Shown piece after piece: positions 54,714-63,641 of a DNA stretch of 64,000 nt; the first letter of the stretch is position 1; each line of letters starts with the position of its first letter. A program made the position numbers and the translations under genes. Below the pieces are notes generated by a model. That model was not told the origin of the DNA, ran no database searches, and saw only the letters and a list, made by a program, of their open reading frames with translations. The stretch is taken from contig NZ_CXSU01000005.1 in the NCBI RefSeq assembly GCF_001403795.1, positions 187,244 to 251,243 on the forward strand. Direction: 5' to 3'. Source of the DNA: Jannaschia donghaensis (GTDB lineage: Bacteria; Pseudomonadota; Alphaproteobacteria; Rhodobacterales; Rhodobacteraceae).

Positions 54714-55982
54714 TCACGCGCGTTTCAGAACCGACATGAAGAACCCGTCCATCCCGCCACGGTCGGGCCAGAGATCGGGCAGCAGGCGCAGACCCAAGGC
54801 CGATGCGGCGATTTCCGGCAGGCCAAAGGCCGCGGGATCCAGAGGTTCAACCGTCAGCCCGTCGTGGCGCTTGAGCGCGGCGGCGACCTGGTTTTCGCCT
54901 TCGACCGGCAACAGAGAACAGGTGCAATAGACGACCCGCCCGCCGGGGCGCACAAACGCCAGGGCGCGGTCCAGAAGCTGATATTGCAGCTTGGTCAAAG
55001 CCTCCACGTCGCGGCTGGTCCGAAGGTGGGGCAGGTCGGGATGCCGACGGATGGTGCCGGTGGCGGTGCAGGGCGCATCTAGAAGCACGGCATCGAACGG
55101 CTCCTCGGGCGACCATTCCAGCGCATCTGCCTCGATCACCTCGGCCTGCAGGCCCGTCCGCTCGAGGTTTTGGTGAACACGGCGCAACCGCTTGCCCGAT
55201 ACGTCGAGCGCGGTGACATTTGCCCCGCCGGCGGCCAGTTGCATCGTCTTGCCGCCCGGTGCCGCGCACAGATCCAGCACCCGCAAACCGGTCACATCGC
55301 CCAGAAGGCGCGCGGGCATGGCGGCGGCGGCGTCCTGCACCCACCAATCCCCCGACTCAAACCCCGGCAGGGTCGAGACCTGACCGCCCGACAGACGCAA
55401 CGACCCGGTCGGCAGCACCGTAGCGCCGTCGATCTCGGTCGGGCGCTGCGGCGTCAGGTCCAGCGGGGCACCGGCCAGATGCGCCGCTTCGATCCCGACG
55501 ATCCGATCCTTGCCGAAGGCCTTGGCCACCGGCCCGCGCAGCCATCCCGGCAGGGCGGGGGCCGGCAGCGCGTCCCAAGCGCTGCGGTCGTCCACCATCT
55601 TGCGCAGCACGGCGTTGACCAGACCTGATTGCTTGACCGTGCGCGGCGACATCCGCGCCATGGCGACGGCATCGTTCACGACGCCATGCGCGGCGGCCCC
55701 GTCCACGAACACCTCCACCAGCGCCAGCCGCAGGATATCGCGCACCTTGGCGGCGGGCTGGCGGTCCATGTGGACCTTCATCATCGCGTCGGCCTGTCCC
55801 ATGTGGCGCAGCACCAGACCCGCCAGCCGAAGCGCGCGGGCCGCCGCCGGGCCGGTCAGACCGCTGGCCCCGTCGCCCAGCATCCGACCGTCGCGCAGGA
55901 CGTGGGACAGCAGGCGGATCGCCCCCATCCGCGCCGACAGGCTTTCGGGTATTTCGCGTCTGGCGGCGGGCGGCTGCGACAT
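54714..55982 (-). CDS. rsmB: 16S rRNA (cytosine-C5)-methyltransferase RsmB
   Basis: A 422-residue enzyme with an N-terminal NusB-like RNA-binding domain (LRLALVEVFVDGAAAHGVVNDAV) and a Rossmann methyltransferase domain: VLDLCAAPGGKTMQLA (SAM site), LLDAPCTATGTIRRHPD with the first catalytic Cys and YCTCSLLPVEGENQV with the nucleophile Cys. It methylates C967 of 16S rRNA. The ATG at 55982 has GGAAG at good spacing. Divergent from the SDHAF4-like gene with 66 bases between. Confidence 0.96.
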   Translation of the reverse strand: MSQPPAARREIPESLSARMGAIRLLSHVLRDGRMLGDGASGLTGPAAARALRLAGLVLRHMGQADAMMKVHMDRQPAAKVRDILRLALVEVFVDGAAAHGVVNDAVAMARMSPRTVKQSGLVNAVLRKMVDDRSAWDALPAPALPGWLRGPVAKAFGKDRIVGIEAAHLAGAPLDLTPQRPTEIDGATVLPTGSLRLSGGQVSTLPGFESGDWWVQDAAAAMPARLLGDVTGLRVLDLCAAPGGKTMQLAAGGANVTALDVSGKRLRRVHQNLERTGLQAEVIEADALEWSPEEPFDAVLLDAPCTATGTIRRHPDLPHLRTSRDVEALTKLQYQLLDRALAFVRPGGRVVYCTCSLLPVEGENQVAAALKRHDGLTVEPLDPAAFGLPEIAASALGLRLLPDLWPDRGGMDGFFMSVLKRA

Positions 55983-56048
55983 CGGGCTTCCTTGCAGATA
56001 AGGATCCGGGGGGTATATCCATTCCCTGTCCCCGGCAAGGAGAGCCCG

Positions 56049-56345
56049 ATGACCCAGCCGACCCGCATGTCCGTCGACGCCGACGCCATTCCGCAAGCCG
56101 CCGATGATGCGCCAGCCTGTCCGACAACGCCGCGCGATCGCGGTATCGACCTGACCCCACTTGACGCCACCGCCGAAGCCGCACGTCGCGCCGCCCTGCC
56201 GGACGTCGCACGGCGCGCGTTGGAGGAGGCGGAGGCCCGCAAGCAAGCGGACCTTGACCTGCCCGTCGAACTTGGCGGGCGCAAAGGGCCAGAGCCGGTG
56301 CGCTATGGCGATTGGGAACTTAAGGGCATCGCAATCGATTTCTGA
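56049..56345 (+). CDS. DUF1674 / SDHAF4-like protein
   Basis: A 98-residue protein whose C-terminus, LGGRKGPEPVRYGDWELKG followed by IAIDF, is the signature of DUF1674, the bacterial counterpart of succinate dehydrogenase assembly factor 4, which protects flavinated SdhA before assembly. The N-terminal 60 residues are low-complexity and poorly conserved, as in the family. AAGGAGAG precedes the start. Its end lies 13 bases from the convergent small secreted gene. Confidence 0.92.
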   Translation: MTQPTRMSVDADAIPQAADDAPACPTTPRDRGIDLTPLDATAEAARRAALPDVARRALEEAEARKQADLDLPVELGGRKGPEPVRYGDWELKGIAIDF

Positions 56346-56358
56346 CGCGACGCGCGCC

Positions 56359-56700
56359 TCAACGCAGCGTCAGGTCCGCCACATCGCCCGTGCCCTGGTC
56401 GGCCTGAAACCGGACCACGTCGCCCTGCACGGCGACGGTCTGGCAATTGCGCGGAAAGCTCCGGATCGCCGAATCCAAGGTGCGGCAAAAGAACGGCCCT
56501 TCCCACGTCCAGCCGCCGGTCACCTTGAAGCCAAAGGCCCGACCGGTGATCGCGCCGCCATCGCTGACGATCAGGCCCACGCCGTTGCCGGTCAGGCGCT
56601 TGCCGGTCACGATGGCAAGAAACGTGTCGCGGTCGGTGACCGGTTCAAATGCGAAGGCGGCGGTGGGAAAGAACAGGGCGAGAAGCAGGGCGCGCATCAT
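56359..56700 (-). CDS. Small secreted protein next to dapB
   Basis: A 113-residue exported protein: signal peptide MMRALLLALFFPTAAFA, then FEPVTDRDTFLAIVTGKRLT, a WTWEGPFFCRTLD segment, NCQTV and VRFQADQGTGDVADLTLR. The two cysteines could form a disulfide. Such proteins next to dapB are sometimes labelled dihydrodipicolinate reductase by position; nothing in the sequence supports that activity. Two adjacent ATGs (56700, 56697) are possible starts. It lies 39 bases downstream of dapB on the same strand order. Confidence 0.75.
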   Translation of the reverse strand: MMRALLLALFFPTAAFAFEPVTDRDTFLAIVTGKRLTGNGVGLIVSDGGAITGRAFGFKVTGGWTWEGPFFCRTLDSAIRSFPRNCQTVAVQGDVVRFQADQGTGDVADLTLR

Positions 56701-56739
56701 GGGAACTCCGATTGGGTTAGTCGAGGACCTAGCCCGGTG

Positions 56740-57546
56740 TCACTTCAGGCCCAGCACATCCAGCATGTCATAGGCCCCCGGTGGGCGGCCCGCCGCCCAG
56801 CTTGCGGCCTTGAGCGCGCCACGCGCGAAGACGCTGCGATCGGACGCCTGATGGCGCAGGGTGATCCGCTCCCCGTCGGCTATGAACATCACGTCGTGGT
56901 CGCCGATCACATCGCCGCCACGGATCGCATGAAAGCCGATGGTGCCGCGCCCGCGCGCGCCCGTGATGCCGTCGCGGCCCCGGTCGGCCACGGCGTCCAG
57001 CGTCACACCCCGCCCAGCCGCGGCCGCTTCGCCCAGCATCAGTGCCGTGCCCGAGGGCGCGTCGACTTTGTGCCGGTGATGCGCCTCGACGATTTCGATG
57101 TCGTAATCGGCGTCAAGGCTGGCGGCGACCCGTTCCACCAGTTGCGTCAGAAGGTTCACGCCCAGCGACATGTTGCCCGCCCGCACGATGGCCGTCCGGT
57201 CGGCGCAGGCGTCAATCGCGTCGATGTCGTCGCCCGTCAGGCCGGTCGTTCCGATGACATGGGCCGTGCCGTGATCCGCACACAGCCGCGCCATGGCGAC
57301 CGTGGCGGCGGGCGTGGTGAAGTCGATCACCGCATCCGTAGTTGGCAGCACACTTGCCGCATCGTCGGTCACCGGCACACCCGATGGCGCGCCGCCCATG
57401 GCTGCGCCAAGATCCTGACCGACCCAATCGTGGCCCGGCGCTTCGGTCACGGCGACGAGGTGCAGGTCATCGGATCCTTCGATCAGCGAACACAGCATCC
57501 GGCCCATGCGCCCTGACCCGCCCATCACCACCAGTCCCGTGCCCAT
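56740..57546 (-). CDS. dapB: 4-hydroxy-tetrahydrodipicolinate reductase
   Basis: A 268-residue enzyme of lysine and diaminopimelate synthesis. The nucleotide loop is [47 protein letters not shown] and the signature [16 protein letters not shown] (catalytic His and Lys) follow; the end is [12 protein letters not shown]. The ATG at 57546 is the normal start; the longer frame is shadow. rbfA diverges from it 110 bases away. Confidence 0.98.
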   Translation of the reverse strand: MGTGLVVMGGSGRMGRMLCSLIEGSDDLHLVAVTEAPGHDWVGQDLGAAMGGAPSGVPVTDDAASVLPTTDAVIDFTTPAATVAMARLCADHGTAHVIGTTGLTGDDIDAIDACADRTAIVRAGNMSLGVNLLTQLVERVAASLDADYDIEIVEAHHRHKVDAPSGTALMLGEAAAAGRGVTLDAVADRGRDGITGARGRGTIGFHAIRGGDVIGDHDVMFIADGERITLRHQASDRSVFARGALKAASWAAGRPPGAYDMLDVLGLK

Positions 57547-57656
57547 CGCGCGTCTCCTTGCCGTTTCGTCCGGTTTGCGGGAACCCGCGTCCCCATGCAA
57601 CGCTTGCACTCGGGCGATGGCGCAAATATCTGCCACCCCCTTGAGGAGATCGATCC

Positions 57657-58091
57657 ATGGCACGACACCCCAGAGAGAACCGCGGCCCGTCGCAGCGCCA
57701 GCTGCGCGTCGGCGAATTGATCCGGCGCAAGCTTTCCGAGATCCTGATGCGCGGCGAGGTGCATGACGAGGAGCTCAATAGTCTGATGATCACCGTGAAC
57801 GAGGTAACGGTCAGTGCCGACCTGAAGATCGCGACCGCCTGGGTCCTGCCGTTGGGCGGCGACCGCAAGGAGGAGGCGATTGCCGCGCTCAAGCGGTGCA
57901 AGGGGCAATTGCGCCACCTGACGGGCAAGGACATGACCCTGCGCCATTCGCCCGACCTGCGGTTCCGCATCGACGAGACGTTCGACCGGATGGACGCCAC
58001 ACGCGCGCTCTTCGCCGACGAGACCGTCGCACGGGACGTCGCCGCCACGGACGATGGCGAGGGGGACGCGGACGGGGACGGCGGGGAATGA
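57657..58091 (+). CDS. rbfA: Ribosome-binding factor A
   Basis: A 144-residue KH-fold protein for 30S maturation. [42 protein letters not shown] and [18 protein letters not shown] are typical; the C-terminal tail is acidic ([13 protein letters not shown]). AGGAG lies upstream of the ATG. The stop overlaps the glycosidase-like gene by ATGA, and truB follows, so this is a translation-linked operon with an envelope-type gene inserted. Confidence 0.96.
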   Translation: MARHPRENRGPSQRQLRVGELIRRKLSEILMRGEVHDEELNSLMITVNEVTVSADLKIATAWVLPLGGDRKEEAIAALKRCKGQLRHLTGKDMTLRHSPDLRFRIDETFDRMDATRALFADETVARDVAATDDGEGDADGDGGE

Positions 58092-58801
58092 TCCGCCTTT
58101 CGGCCCTGATCCTGATGCTTGCGACCGGGGCCGCGGCCGCCTGCGAGGCGGTGCGCCACCGCGACCGCGCTTTCACCGTCTGCACCGCCGATCTTGCCTC
58201 GCAATCGATCGAGTTGGAGCTGTTGGGCGACGACGGCGCACCGCTGGGCAGTTTCGTGGCGCTGGACCGTGCCGTCGACGCTCCGATCGCCTTTGCCATG
58301 AATGCCGGGATGTACCACGCCGACCGCCGCCCCGTCGGCCTGTATATTCAGGACGGCGTGCAATCGAAATCCATCGTGACACGCGAGGGGCCGGGCAACT
58401 TCGGCCTGCTGCCGAATGGCGTGTTCTGCGTGCGCGGCGACCGCGCCGACGTCATCGAGAGCCGCACCTTCGCCGCCGATCCGCCCGCCTGCGATCAGGC
58501 CACGCAATCCGGCCCCATGTTGGTCATCGACGGCGCGCTGCACCCGCGCTTCCTGCCCGAGTCCCCATCGGCCAAAGTGCGCAACGGGGTCGGCGCGACG
58601 CCGGACGGACGGACGGTGCATTTCGTCATCTCGGACCAACTGGTGACATTTCACGAGATGGCGACCCTATACCGCGACGTGCTTGGGGTCCGAAATGCGC
58701 TGTTCCTCGATGGCTCCGTCTCGCGCCTGTTCCACCCGGCCAGCGGACGCAGCGATGGCGGTCGGCAGATGGGCCCGATCGTCGTCGTGACGGGGCGCTG
58801 A
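58088..58801 (+). CDS. Phosphodiester glycosidase-family exported protein (NAGPA/DUF2233)
   Basis: A 237-residue exported protein with signal peptide (GAAAA). The fold is marked by [76 protein letters not shown] and [19 protein letters not shown]. Relatives cleave phosphodiester-linked sugars (uncovering enzyme domain). Located between rbfA and truB, overlapping rbfA by ATGA; the grouping with truB looks positional rather than functional. Confidence 0.88.
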   Translation: MIRLSALILMLATGAAAACEAVRHRDRAFTVCTADLASQSIELELLGDDGAPLGSFVALDRAVDAPIAFAMNAGMYHADRRPVGLYIQDGVQSKSIVTREGPGNFGLLPNGVFCVRGDRADVIESRTFAADPPACDQATQSGPMLVIDGALHPRFLPESPSAKVRNGVGATPDGRTVHFVISDQLVTFHEMATLYRDVLGVRNALFLDGSVSRLFHPASGRSDGGRQMGPIVVVTGR

Positions 58802-58802
58802 C

Positions 58803-59702
58803 ATGGGGCGTCGCAAGAAGGGAAACCCGGTCCACGGTTGGATGATCGTGGACAAGCCGGCGGGCGTGACCTCGACCCAGGTCGTGGGCAAGGTCCGCTG
58901 GGCGCTGGACGCGCAGAAGGCGGGCCATGCCGGAACCCTGGACCCGGACGCGACGGGCGTGCTGGCGGTCGCGCTGGGCGAGGCGACGAAGACGGTGCCC
59001 TTCGTGACCGATGCGCTCAAATGCTACCGCTTCCGCGTGGTCTGGGGGGCGGAAACTTCTACCGACGACGCCTCTGGGACGGTGACGACGACATCGGACG
59101 TCCGCCCCGACGCGGACGCGTTGAGCGCCGCGCTGCCCGCGTTCCGCGGTGACATCCGGCAGGTGCCGCCGCAGGTGTCCGCCGTGAAGGTGGAGGGAGA
59201 GCGCGCCTACGATCTGGCCCGCGAGGGGGTGGAAATGGACCTGGCCGCGCGCGACCTGTTTGTCGAACGGCTGGAGCTGATCTCGCAGGACGGCACGGGG
59301 GTCGAGTTGGAGATGGTCTGCGGCAAGGGCGGCTATGTCCGCGCCATCGCCCGCGATCTGGGTCGCGCGCTGGGCTGTCTGGGCCACGTCGCCTGGCTGC
59401 GTCGCACCTGGTCCGGCCCGTTCGAAGCCGACGCCGGTCTGTCGTTGGAGGAGGTGGAGGCCATGGCCCGCACGCCCGATCTGCACGCCCGGCTGTTGCC
59501 GCTGGAACTGGGCCTGCACGGCCTGACTGAAATTGCCGTGAACGAGATATCTGCCACGCGCCTGCGCCACGGCAACCCCGGCGATGCGTTGCAAGGTGCG
59601 AACTACGGCGAGACCTGTTGGGCGTCGCATCAGGGTCGCGCCGTGGCCGTCGGAACGTACCGCGCCGGGGCGGTGCATCCGTCGAAGGTCTTCCAGACCT
59701 GA
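58803..59702 (+). CDS. truB: tRNA pseudouridine(55) synthase
   Basis: A 299-residue enzyme forming pseudouridine 55 in the T loop of tRNAs. [22 protein letters not shown], the catalytic Asp in [37 protein letters not shown] and [17 protein letters not shown] are diagnostic. Length is standard. The start follows one base after the glycosidase-like stop. rpsO, often next to truB, lies about 3.6 kb away here. Confidence 0.97.
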   Translation: MGRRKKGNPVHGWMIVDKPAGVTSTQVVGKVRWALDAQKAGHAGTLDPDATGVLAVALGEATKTVPFVTDALKCYRFRVVWGAETSTDDASGTVTTTSDVRPDADALSAALPAFRGDIRQVPPQVSAVKVEGERAYDLAREGVEMDLAARDLFVERLELISQDGTGVELEMVCGKGGYVRAIARDLGRALGCLGHVAWLRRTWSGPFEADAGLSLEEVEAMARTPDLHARLLPLELGLHGLTEIAVNEISATRLRHGNPGDALQGANYGETCWASHQGRAVAVGTYRAGAVHPSKVFQT

Positions 59703-59894
59703 AACATCCGGCGCGTCGTCGGCGGGCCTTTTGCCATGATTGTTTCAGCGGATCACGCGATTTGGGGTGTGGCGGTCGCGGCGGGTGAAGTGCGCGTGAG
59801 GGGGGCTGCCACCAATGGGGTTTGGGGGGCTAGACCGAGTCCAACCCTGCGTCGGCGAACCGCCGATGCGCCGACAGCCAAAAGGAAAAACCCC

Positions 59895-60389
59895 ATGACA
59901 TCCGCCCGCTCCTTATCCGACACCGCCTGGACGATCCTGATCGCCGGGGCGCTTGCCACGATCGCCTTCGACTTCTTCGGCAAGGGTCTCTCGCCGCTTC
60001 TGGGGTTCGCCAAGCTGGCCCCGGTGCCGCTGGCGCAATCGACGCTTAAGGTGGTCTTCGGATCCGTTCCCGCCGGGGCCGCCGATGCGCTGCACATCAT
60101 CACCGGTTTGATCTTCTATCCTTTGGGATACCTCCTCGTGGCGCGCCCCGTCGCCGCCAAAGTGACGCCCTGGCTGCATTGGTCGGTCGTCGCGACGGCC
60201 TATGGCATCGGCCTGTGGATCTTCGCACTCTACGTCATGGCGCATCTGGTCGCCGGTAATCCAGCGTTCCTGGGCTTCACCGGGATCACCTGGGTCGCTT
60301 TGTGGGGCCATGTCCTGTTCGGTCTGGTTGCCGCCGCGGTGATCGAACGCCGCCTGCCGAAACCCGGCGCCGCCCCGGCGCTGGCCTGA
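59895..60389 (+). CDS. Four-helix membrane protein, unknown function
   Basis: A 164-residue protein with four predicted membrane helices (about 11-28, 59-82, 92-118, 128-149), opening MTSARSLSDTAWTILIAGALATIAFDFFGK. The AFDFFGK and WGHVLFGLVAAAVIER segments are conserved-looking, as in small membrane proteins of Rhodobacteraceae. AAAGGA precedes the ATG at 59895. The 190 bases between truB and this gene show no other feature. No function is claimed. Confidence 0.75.
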   Translation: MTSARSLSDTAWTILIAGALATIAFDFFGKGLSPLLGFAKLAPVPLAQSTLKVVFGSVPAGAADALHIITGLIFYPLGYLLVARPVAAKVTPWLHWSVVATAYGIGLWIFALYVMAHLVAGNPAFLGFTGITWVALWGHVLFGLVAAAVIERRLPKPGAAPALA

Positions 60390-60442
60390 TCCACGCGGCC
60401 AGCCCCTTGCCACCGGGGGCACGGGGCTGGCACATCCGGTGA

Positions 60443-60964
60443 ATGATTACCCGAACCCACACAAAGGGGGACGCCCCCTCCACCGCGACCTATTCGGACG
60501 ATGAGAGTTATCGCTACGTCCTGACCCGAACCTGGGACGGTGCGGGGGACAGGGTCGCCTTCGTCATGCTGAACCCCTCCACCGCGACCGAATTTCAGAA
60601 TGATCCCACGGTCGAGCGGTGCGAGCGGCGCGCCCGCGCCCTGGGGTTCGGGGCCTTCCGCGTCGTGAATATCTTCGCCTATCGCGCCACCGATCCGCGC
60701 GACATGCGGGCGCAGTCCGATCCCGTCGGCGGGCCGGCGAACGACGACGCCATCCGCGAGGCGGCGCTTTGGGCGGATACGACCATCTGTGCCTGGGGCA
60801 CCCACGGGGCCTATCTGGATCGGGGGCCACGGGTCGAGGCACTGCTGCGCGCGACGGGCAAGCCGCTTGCCACGCTGGGCCTGTCCAAGGATGGCCACCC
60901 AAAACATCCGCTCTATATCGCCTATTCCGTGCAGCCGACTCCCTGGGAGGTTGCATGGATCTGA
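60443..60964 (+). CDS. DUF1643 domain protein
   Basis: A 173-residue protein recognised as DUF1643 by YRYVLTRTWDGAGDRVAFVMLNPSTATEFQNDPTVERC (split), FRVVNIFAYRATDP and the CAWGTHG plus LSKDGHPKHPLYI segments. Function unknown; the NPSTA and KHPL motifs are conserved in the family. The start codon lies in a weak Shine-Dalgarno context. Its stop overlaps the dehalogenase-like gene by ten bases, suggesting co-translation. Confidence 0.92.
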   Translation: MITRTHTKGDAPSTATYSDDESYRYVLTRTWDGAGDRVAFVMLNPSTATEFQNDPTVERCERRARALGFGAFRVVNIFAYRATDPRDMRAQSDPVGGPANDDAIREAALWADTTICAWGTHGAYLDRGPRVEALLRATGKPLATLGLSKDGHPKHPLYIAYSVQPTPWEVAWI

Positions 60965-61836
60965 CGCGCCACAGCGTCACCGTCGATGACGGCACGACCC
61001 TCGCCGTGTACGAGGCGGGGCAGGGCGCACCGCTGATCCTGTTGCATGGGTTTCCGCAGAACCATCGCTGCTGGTTGCCGGTCCTTCCCGAGTTGGCGCG
61101 CACCCATCGGTGCATCCTGATCGATCTGCGCGGCTACGGCGACAGCGATGCGCCTGCGGATGATGCGGGCCACACGACGTATTCCAAACGACGGATGGGG
61201 CGTGATGTTCTTGCCGTCCTCGATGCGCTTGGCATCGACCGGGCCGATGTGGCTGGCCACGACCGGGGCGCGCGGGTGGCATACCGTTTCGCGCTGGACC
61301 ATCCCAACCGCCTGCACCGCCTTGCCATTCTGGAGGTCATTCCCACGGTCGCCTTCTGGGATGCGTGGAATGCGGATCTGGCGCAGACGGCCTATCATTG
61401 GAATTTCCTCGCGCAGCCCGCGCCATTTCCAGAACGTCTTATCGCCGCCGACCCAAAGTTCTGGGTGGATTGGACGCTCTCGGCCTGGACGCTGGCGAAA
61501 TCTCTTGCCCCCTTTTCGGATGACGCCCTCCAAAGTTATCGGTCGCAGGCCGCCGATCCGATGCGCGTCGCCGCGATGTGTGCCGACTATCGCGCGGGCT
61601 TTCACACCGACCGTGCGATCGACGCAGCCGACCGCGCCGCCGGTCGTCGGATCGCCGCGCCGCTTCACTTCATCTGGGGGGAGCATGGTTTTCCGGCCTC
61701 CACCGGCGATCCGGCCGCCGTCTGGCGCGACTGGGCCGACACGGTTACGGACACATCCGTCCCGTCAGGCCATTTCGCCATGGAGGAGGTTCCACGCGCC
61801 GTCGGCCGCGCGCTGGCCAGGTTCTTCGCTGATTGA
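60955..61836 (+). CDS. Alpha/beta hydrolase, fluoroacetate dehalogenase-like
   Basis: A 293-residue hydrolase matching fluoroacetate dehalogenases: nucleophile Asp103 with Arg104 and Arg107 in GHDRGARVAYRFALDHP (carboxylate binding), His148-Trp149 in TAYHWNFLAQPAPFPE (halide pocket), Tyr212 in DYRAGFHTD and catalytic His273 in SGHFAMEEVP. The usual triad Asp in the LAVLDI-type strand is Glu127 here (LAILEVIPT). Substrate could be a haloacetate or another 2-substituted acid or epoxide. GGGAGG precedes the ATG; it overlaps the DUF1643 gene. Confidence 0.88.
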   Translation: MDLTRHSVTVDDGTTLAVYEAGQGAPLILLHGFPQNHRCWLPVLPELARTHRCILIDLRGYGDSDAPADDAGHTTYSKRRMGRDVLAVLDALGIDRADVAGHDRGARVAYRFALDHPNRLHRLAILEVIPTVAFWDAWNADLAQTAYHWNFLAQPAPFPERLIAADPKFWVDWTLSAWTLAKSLAPFSDDALQSYRSQAADPMRVAAMCADYRAGFHTDRAIDAADRAAGRRIAAPLHFIWGEHGFPASTGDPAAVWRDWADTVTDTSVPSGHFAMEEVPRAVGRALARFFAD

Positions 61837-61900
61837 CCGATGGCCCTTGGCCAAGTGGACGCGGGCACCGCGTCAAAAACTGATATTGATGTCCCCGTGA

Positions 61901-63019
61901 TCACGCCTGTCGGATCAGTAGGATGTCCGTAGGCTCGATCCCGGTGCTGTCCGCCAGTCTGATGACGGTCACGCCATCGAGCGCGATATCGGTTCCGCCA
62001 TCACGCTCGAATATGCCGAGTTGCGGTACATCCTGGCCGCTGTAGTCAATCTCGATCGCGTCTTCGGTCGGATCGAAATCTTCGATCACGGAGATATCGT
62101 ATGCTTGGGTGTTCGCCTGATATGCAGCGGCGGACGGGGCCCGAAACAGAAAAAGGTCCGACCCGTCGCCACCGACAAGGGTATCCGCGGCACCGCCTGC
62201 AAGCGTGTCGTCCCCCATGCCTCCGATCAGGCTGTCGCCGTCGTCACGATCCTGTCCACCATCGTCCATAACCGTCCCATCGAGCAGGTCGTCACCCTCG
62301 CCGCCAACACCGATATCCCGGCCCTCGCCGCCGATCAGCCGGTCTGCACCATTGCCGCCCGTCAGTGTGTCATCGCCATCGCCACCCGAAATCAGATCGT
62401 CGCCGTCATCACCGGTCAGACGATCGTTTCCGGCGTCGCCGTGAAGCATGTCGTCATCGCCGCCGCCCGAAACGCTGTCGTCACCATCACCGCCCATCAG
62501 AACGTCGCGGCCGGCGAGGCCCGACAGGGTGTCGTCGCCGCCGTTTCCGATCATCAGATCGCTCGATCCCGTGCCCTCGATCCGGTCCGCGTCGTCGTTC
62601 CCCAGGATCGCATCGTTTGGCAAGGCGACGGGGGCGGCGGACGTGTCCACAATCCGATCCGTCAAATGATCGCCACCGATTTGATCGCGAACGGGAAGGT
62701 CCGAACGATCGCCGTGGTCTTCGGGACGGGTTGCGTCGGACGCGGCTGGGACCTCGTCAGCACTCGTCGTGGCCCGGTCGTCGGCCGGCACAAGCGACGA
62801 TATTGGGTCATCGCCCATATCGTGCCGGTCGATACTGGCTTCGGTCCTGGCGGTATCGTCCAGCTCCCCATCCAGCAGATCACCTGACGGCGTGTCGGCT
62901 TCGGGGGGGCGCTCCGTCTCCTCGGTCAAGGGATCGGTTTCGTCGTCTTCATCGCCCATGGGAAGCGCGACCATCAGCCCGGACACGAACAACCCTGCAA
63001 GACCCGCGATCAACAGCAT
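61901..63019 (-). CDS. RTX-type calcium-binding repeat protein with N-terminal membrane segment
   Basis: A 372-residue protein. Residues 1-20 ([20 protein letters not shown]) are a membrane segment or signal; 21-130 is acidic and Pro/Thr-rich; about 137-290 contains a dozen or more GGxGxDxLx nonapeptides (e.g. [19 protein letters not shown]), which fold into calcium-filled beta rolls; 305-372 is a serralysin-like end finishing [11 protein letters not shown] proteins are usually type I-secreted via a C-terminal signal and lack an N-terminal one, so the combination is odd. The start at 63019 is the best in-frame ATG; no transporter genes are adjacent. Confidence 0.8.
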   Translation of the reverse strand: MLLIAGLAGLFVSGLMVALPMGDEDDETDPLTEETERPPEADTPSGDLLDGELDDTARTEASIDRHDMGDDPISSLVPADDRATTSADEVPAASDATRPEDHGDRSDLPVRDQIGGDHLTDRIVDTSAAPVALPNDAILGNDDADRIEGTGSSDLMIGNGGDDTLSGLAGRDVLMGGDGDDSVSGGGDDDMLHGDAGNDRLTGDDGDDLISGGDGDDTLTGGNGADRLIGGEGRDIGVGGEGDDLLDGTVMDDGGQDRDDGDSLIGGMGDDTLAGGAADTLVGGDGSDLFLFRAPSAAAYQANTQAYDISVIEDFDPTEDAIEIDYSGQDVPQLGIFERDGGTDIALDGVTVIRLADSTGIEPTDILLIRQA

Positions 63020-63302
63020 TGGACACGCCACACGATGCGAAGCAGAGAAGCGTTCATGGTTTGTTCGACCCAACGGTTGCGCGCCAAAATCGTTGAAGAG
63101 GACAAGGTCATTCCAATCCGGTAGCACGTCCGGCCGATTCCGCCCAAATGGCAAACGTTTAAAAGGCGCGCGATCTTGCTCGTGTGCTTTCGCGTCAGGG
63201 CTTTTCAACGGGATGGAATCGTTGTACGCGCAGCGCTCTCCAAGGGCCTTGCTGGACGACATCCCGGCCTGCGCCATCACACCAACTCTCAAGGAGCCCC
63301 CG

Positions 63303-63572
63303 ATGTCGATTACCGTCGAAGAGAAGAACCGCCTGATGAAGGAATTCGCGACCAAGGAAGGCGACACCGGTTCGCCCGAGGTGCAGATCGCGATCCTGAC
63401 CAGCCGGATCACCACCCTGACCGAGCATTTCAAGACCCACAAGAAGGACAACCACTCCCGTCGTGGCCTTCTGATGATGGTTGCGCAGCGTCGCAAGCTG
63501 CTGGATTACGCCCGCGGCAAGAGCGAGGAGCGCTATCAGGATCTGATCAAGCGCCTGGGCATCCGCCGCTGA
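63303..63572 (+). CDS. rpsO: Ribosomal protein uS15
   Basis: An 89-residue small-subunit protein binding 16S rRNA and needed for early 30S assembly. [39 protein letters not shown] and [10 protein letters not shown] are diagnostic; length is exactly typical. AAGGAG precedes the ATG. A strong terminator follows. The 283 bases upstream, shared with the divergent RTX gene, hold no other gene; an obvious promoter was not identified. Confidence 0.99.
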   Translation: MSITVEEKNRLMKEFATKEGDTGSPEVQIAILTSRITTLTEHFKTHKKDNHSRRGLLMMVAQRRKLLDYARGKSEERYQDLIKRLGIRR

Positions 63573-63596
63573 TATCGCGCAGACGATCGAACGCAA

Positions 63597-63621
63597 AAAA
63601 GGGGCCTCGCGGGCCCCTTTT
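63597..63621. terminator. Bidirectional terminator between rpsO and the SbtA-like gene
   Basis: AAAAGGGGCC (63597-63606) and GGCCCCTTTT (63612-63621) form a 10-bp stem with a five-base loop; A-rich and T-rich flanks on both sides allow function in both directions. It lies 24 bases past the rpsO stop and 20 bases past the convergent permease stop. Confidence 0.9.
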
Positions 63622-63641
63622 CCTTGTTCTGGACGCGCCGG

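Noticed and set aside
56359-56700. Second dihydrodipicolinate reductase
   Set aside because: The protein is a 113-residue exported protein with no nucleotide-binding motif; only its position beside dapB would suggest that name.
62150-62610. CRISPR-like or satellite DNA repeats
   Set aside because: The repetitive DNA encodes GGxGxDxLx nonapeptides of the RTX protein; unit length and sequence vary as codons do, and there are no spacers.
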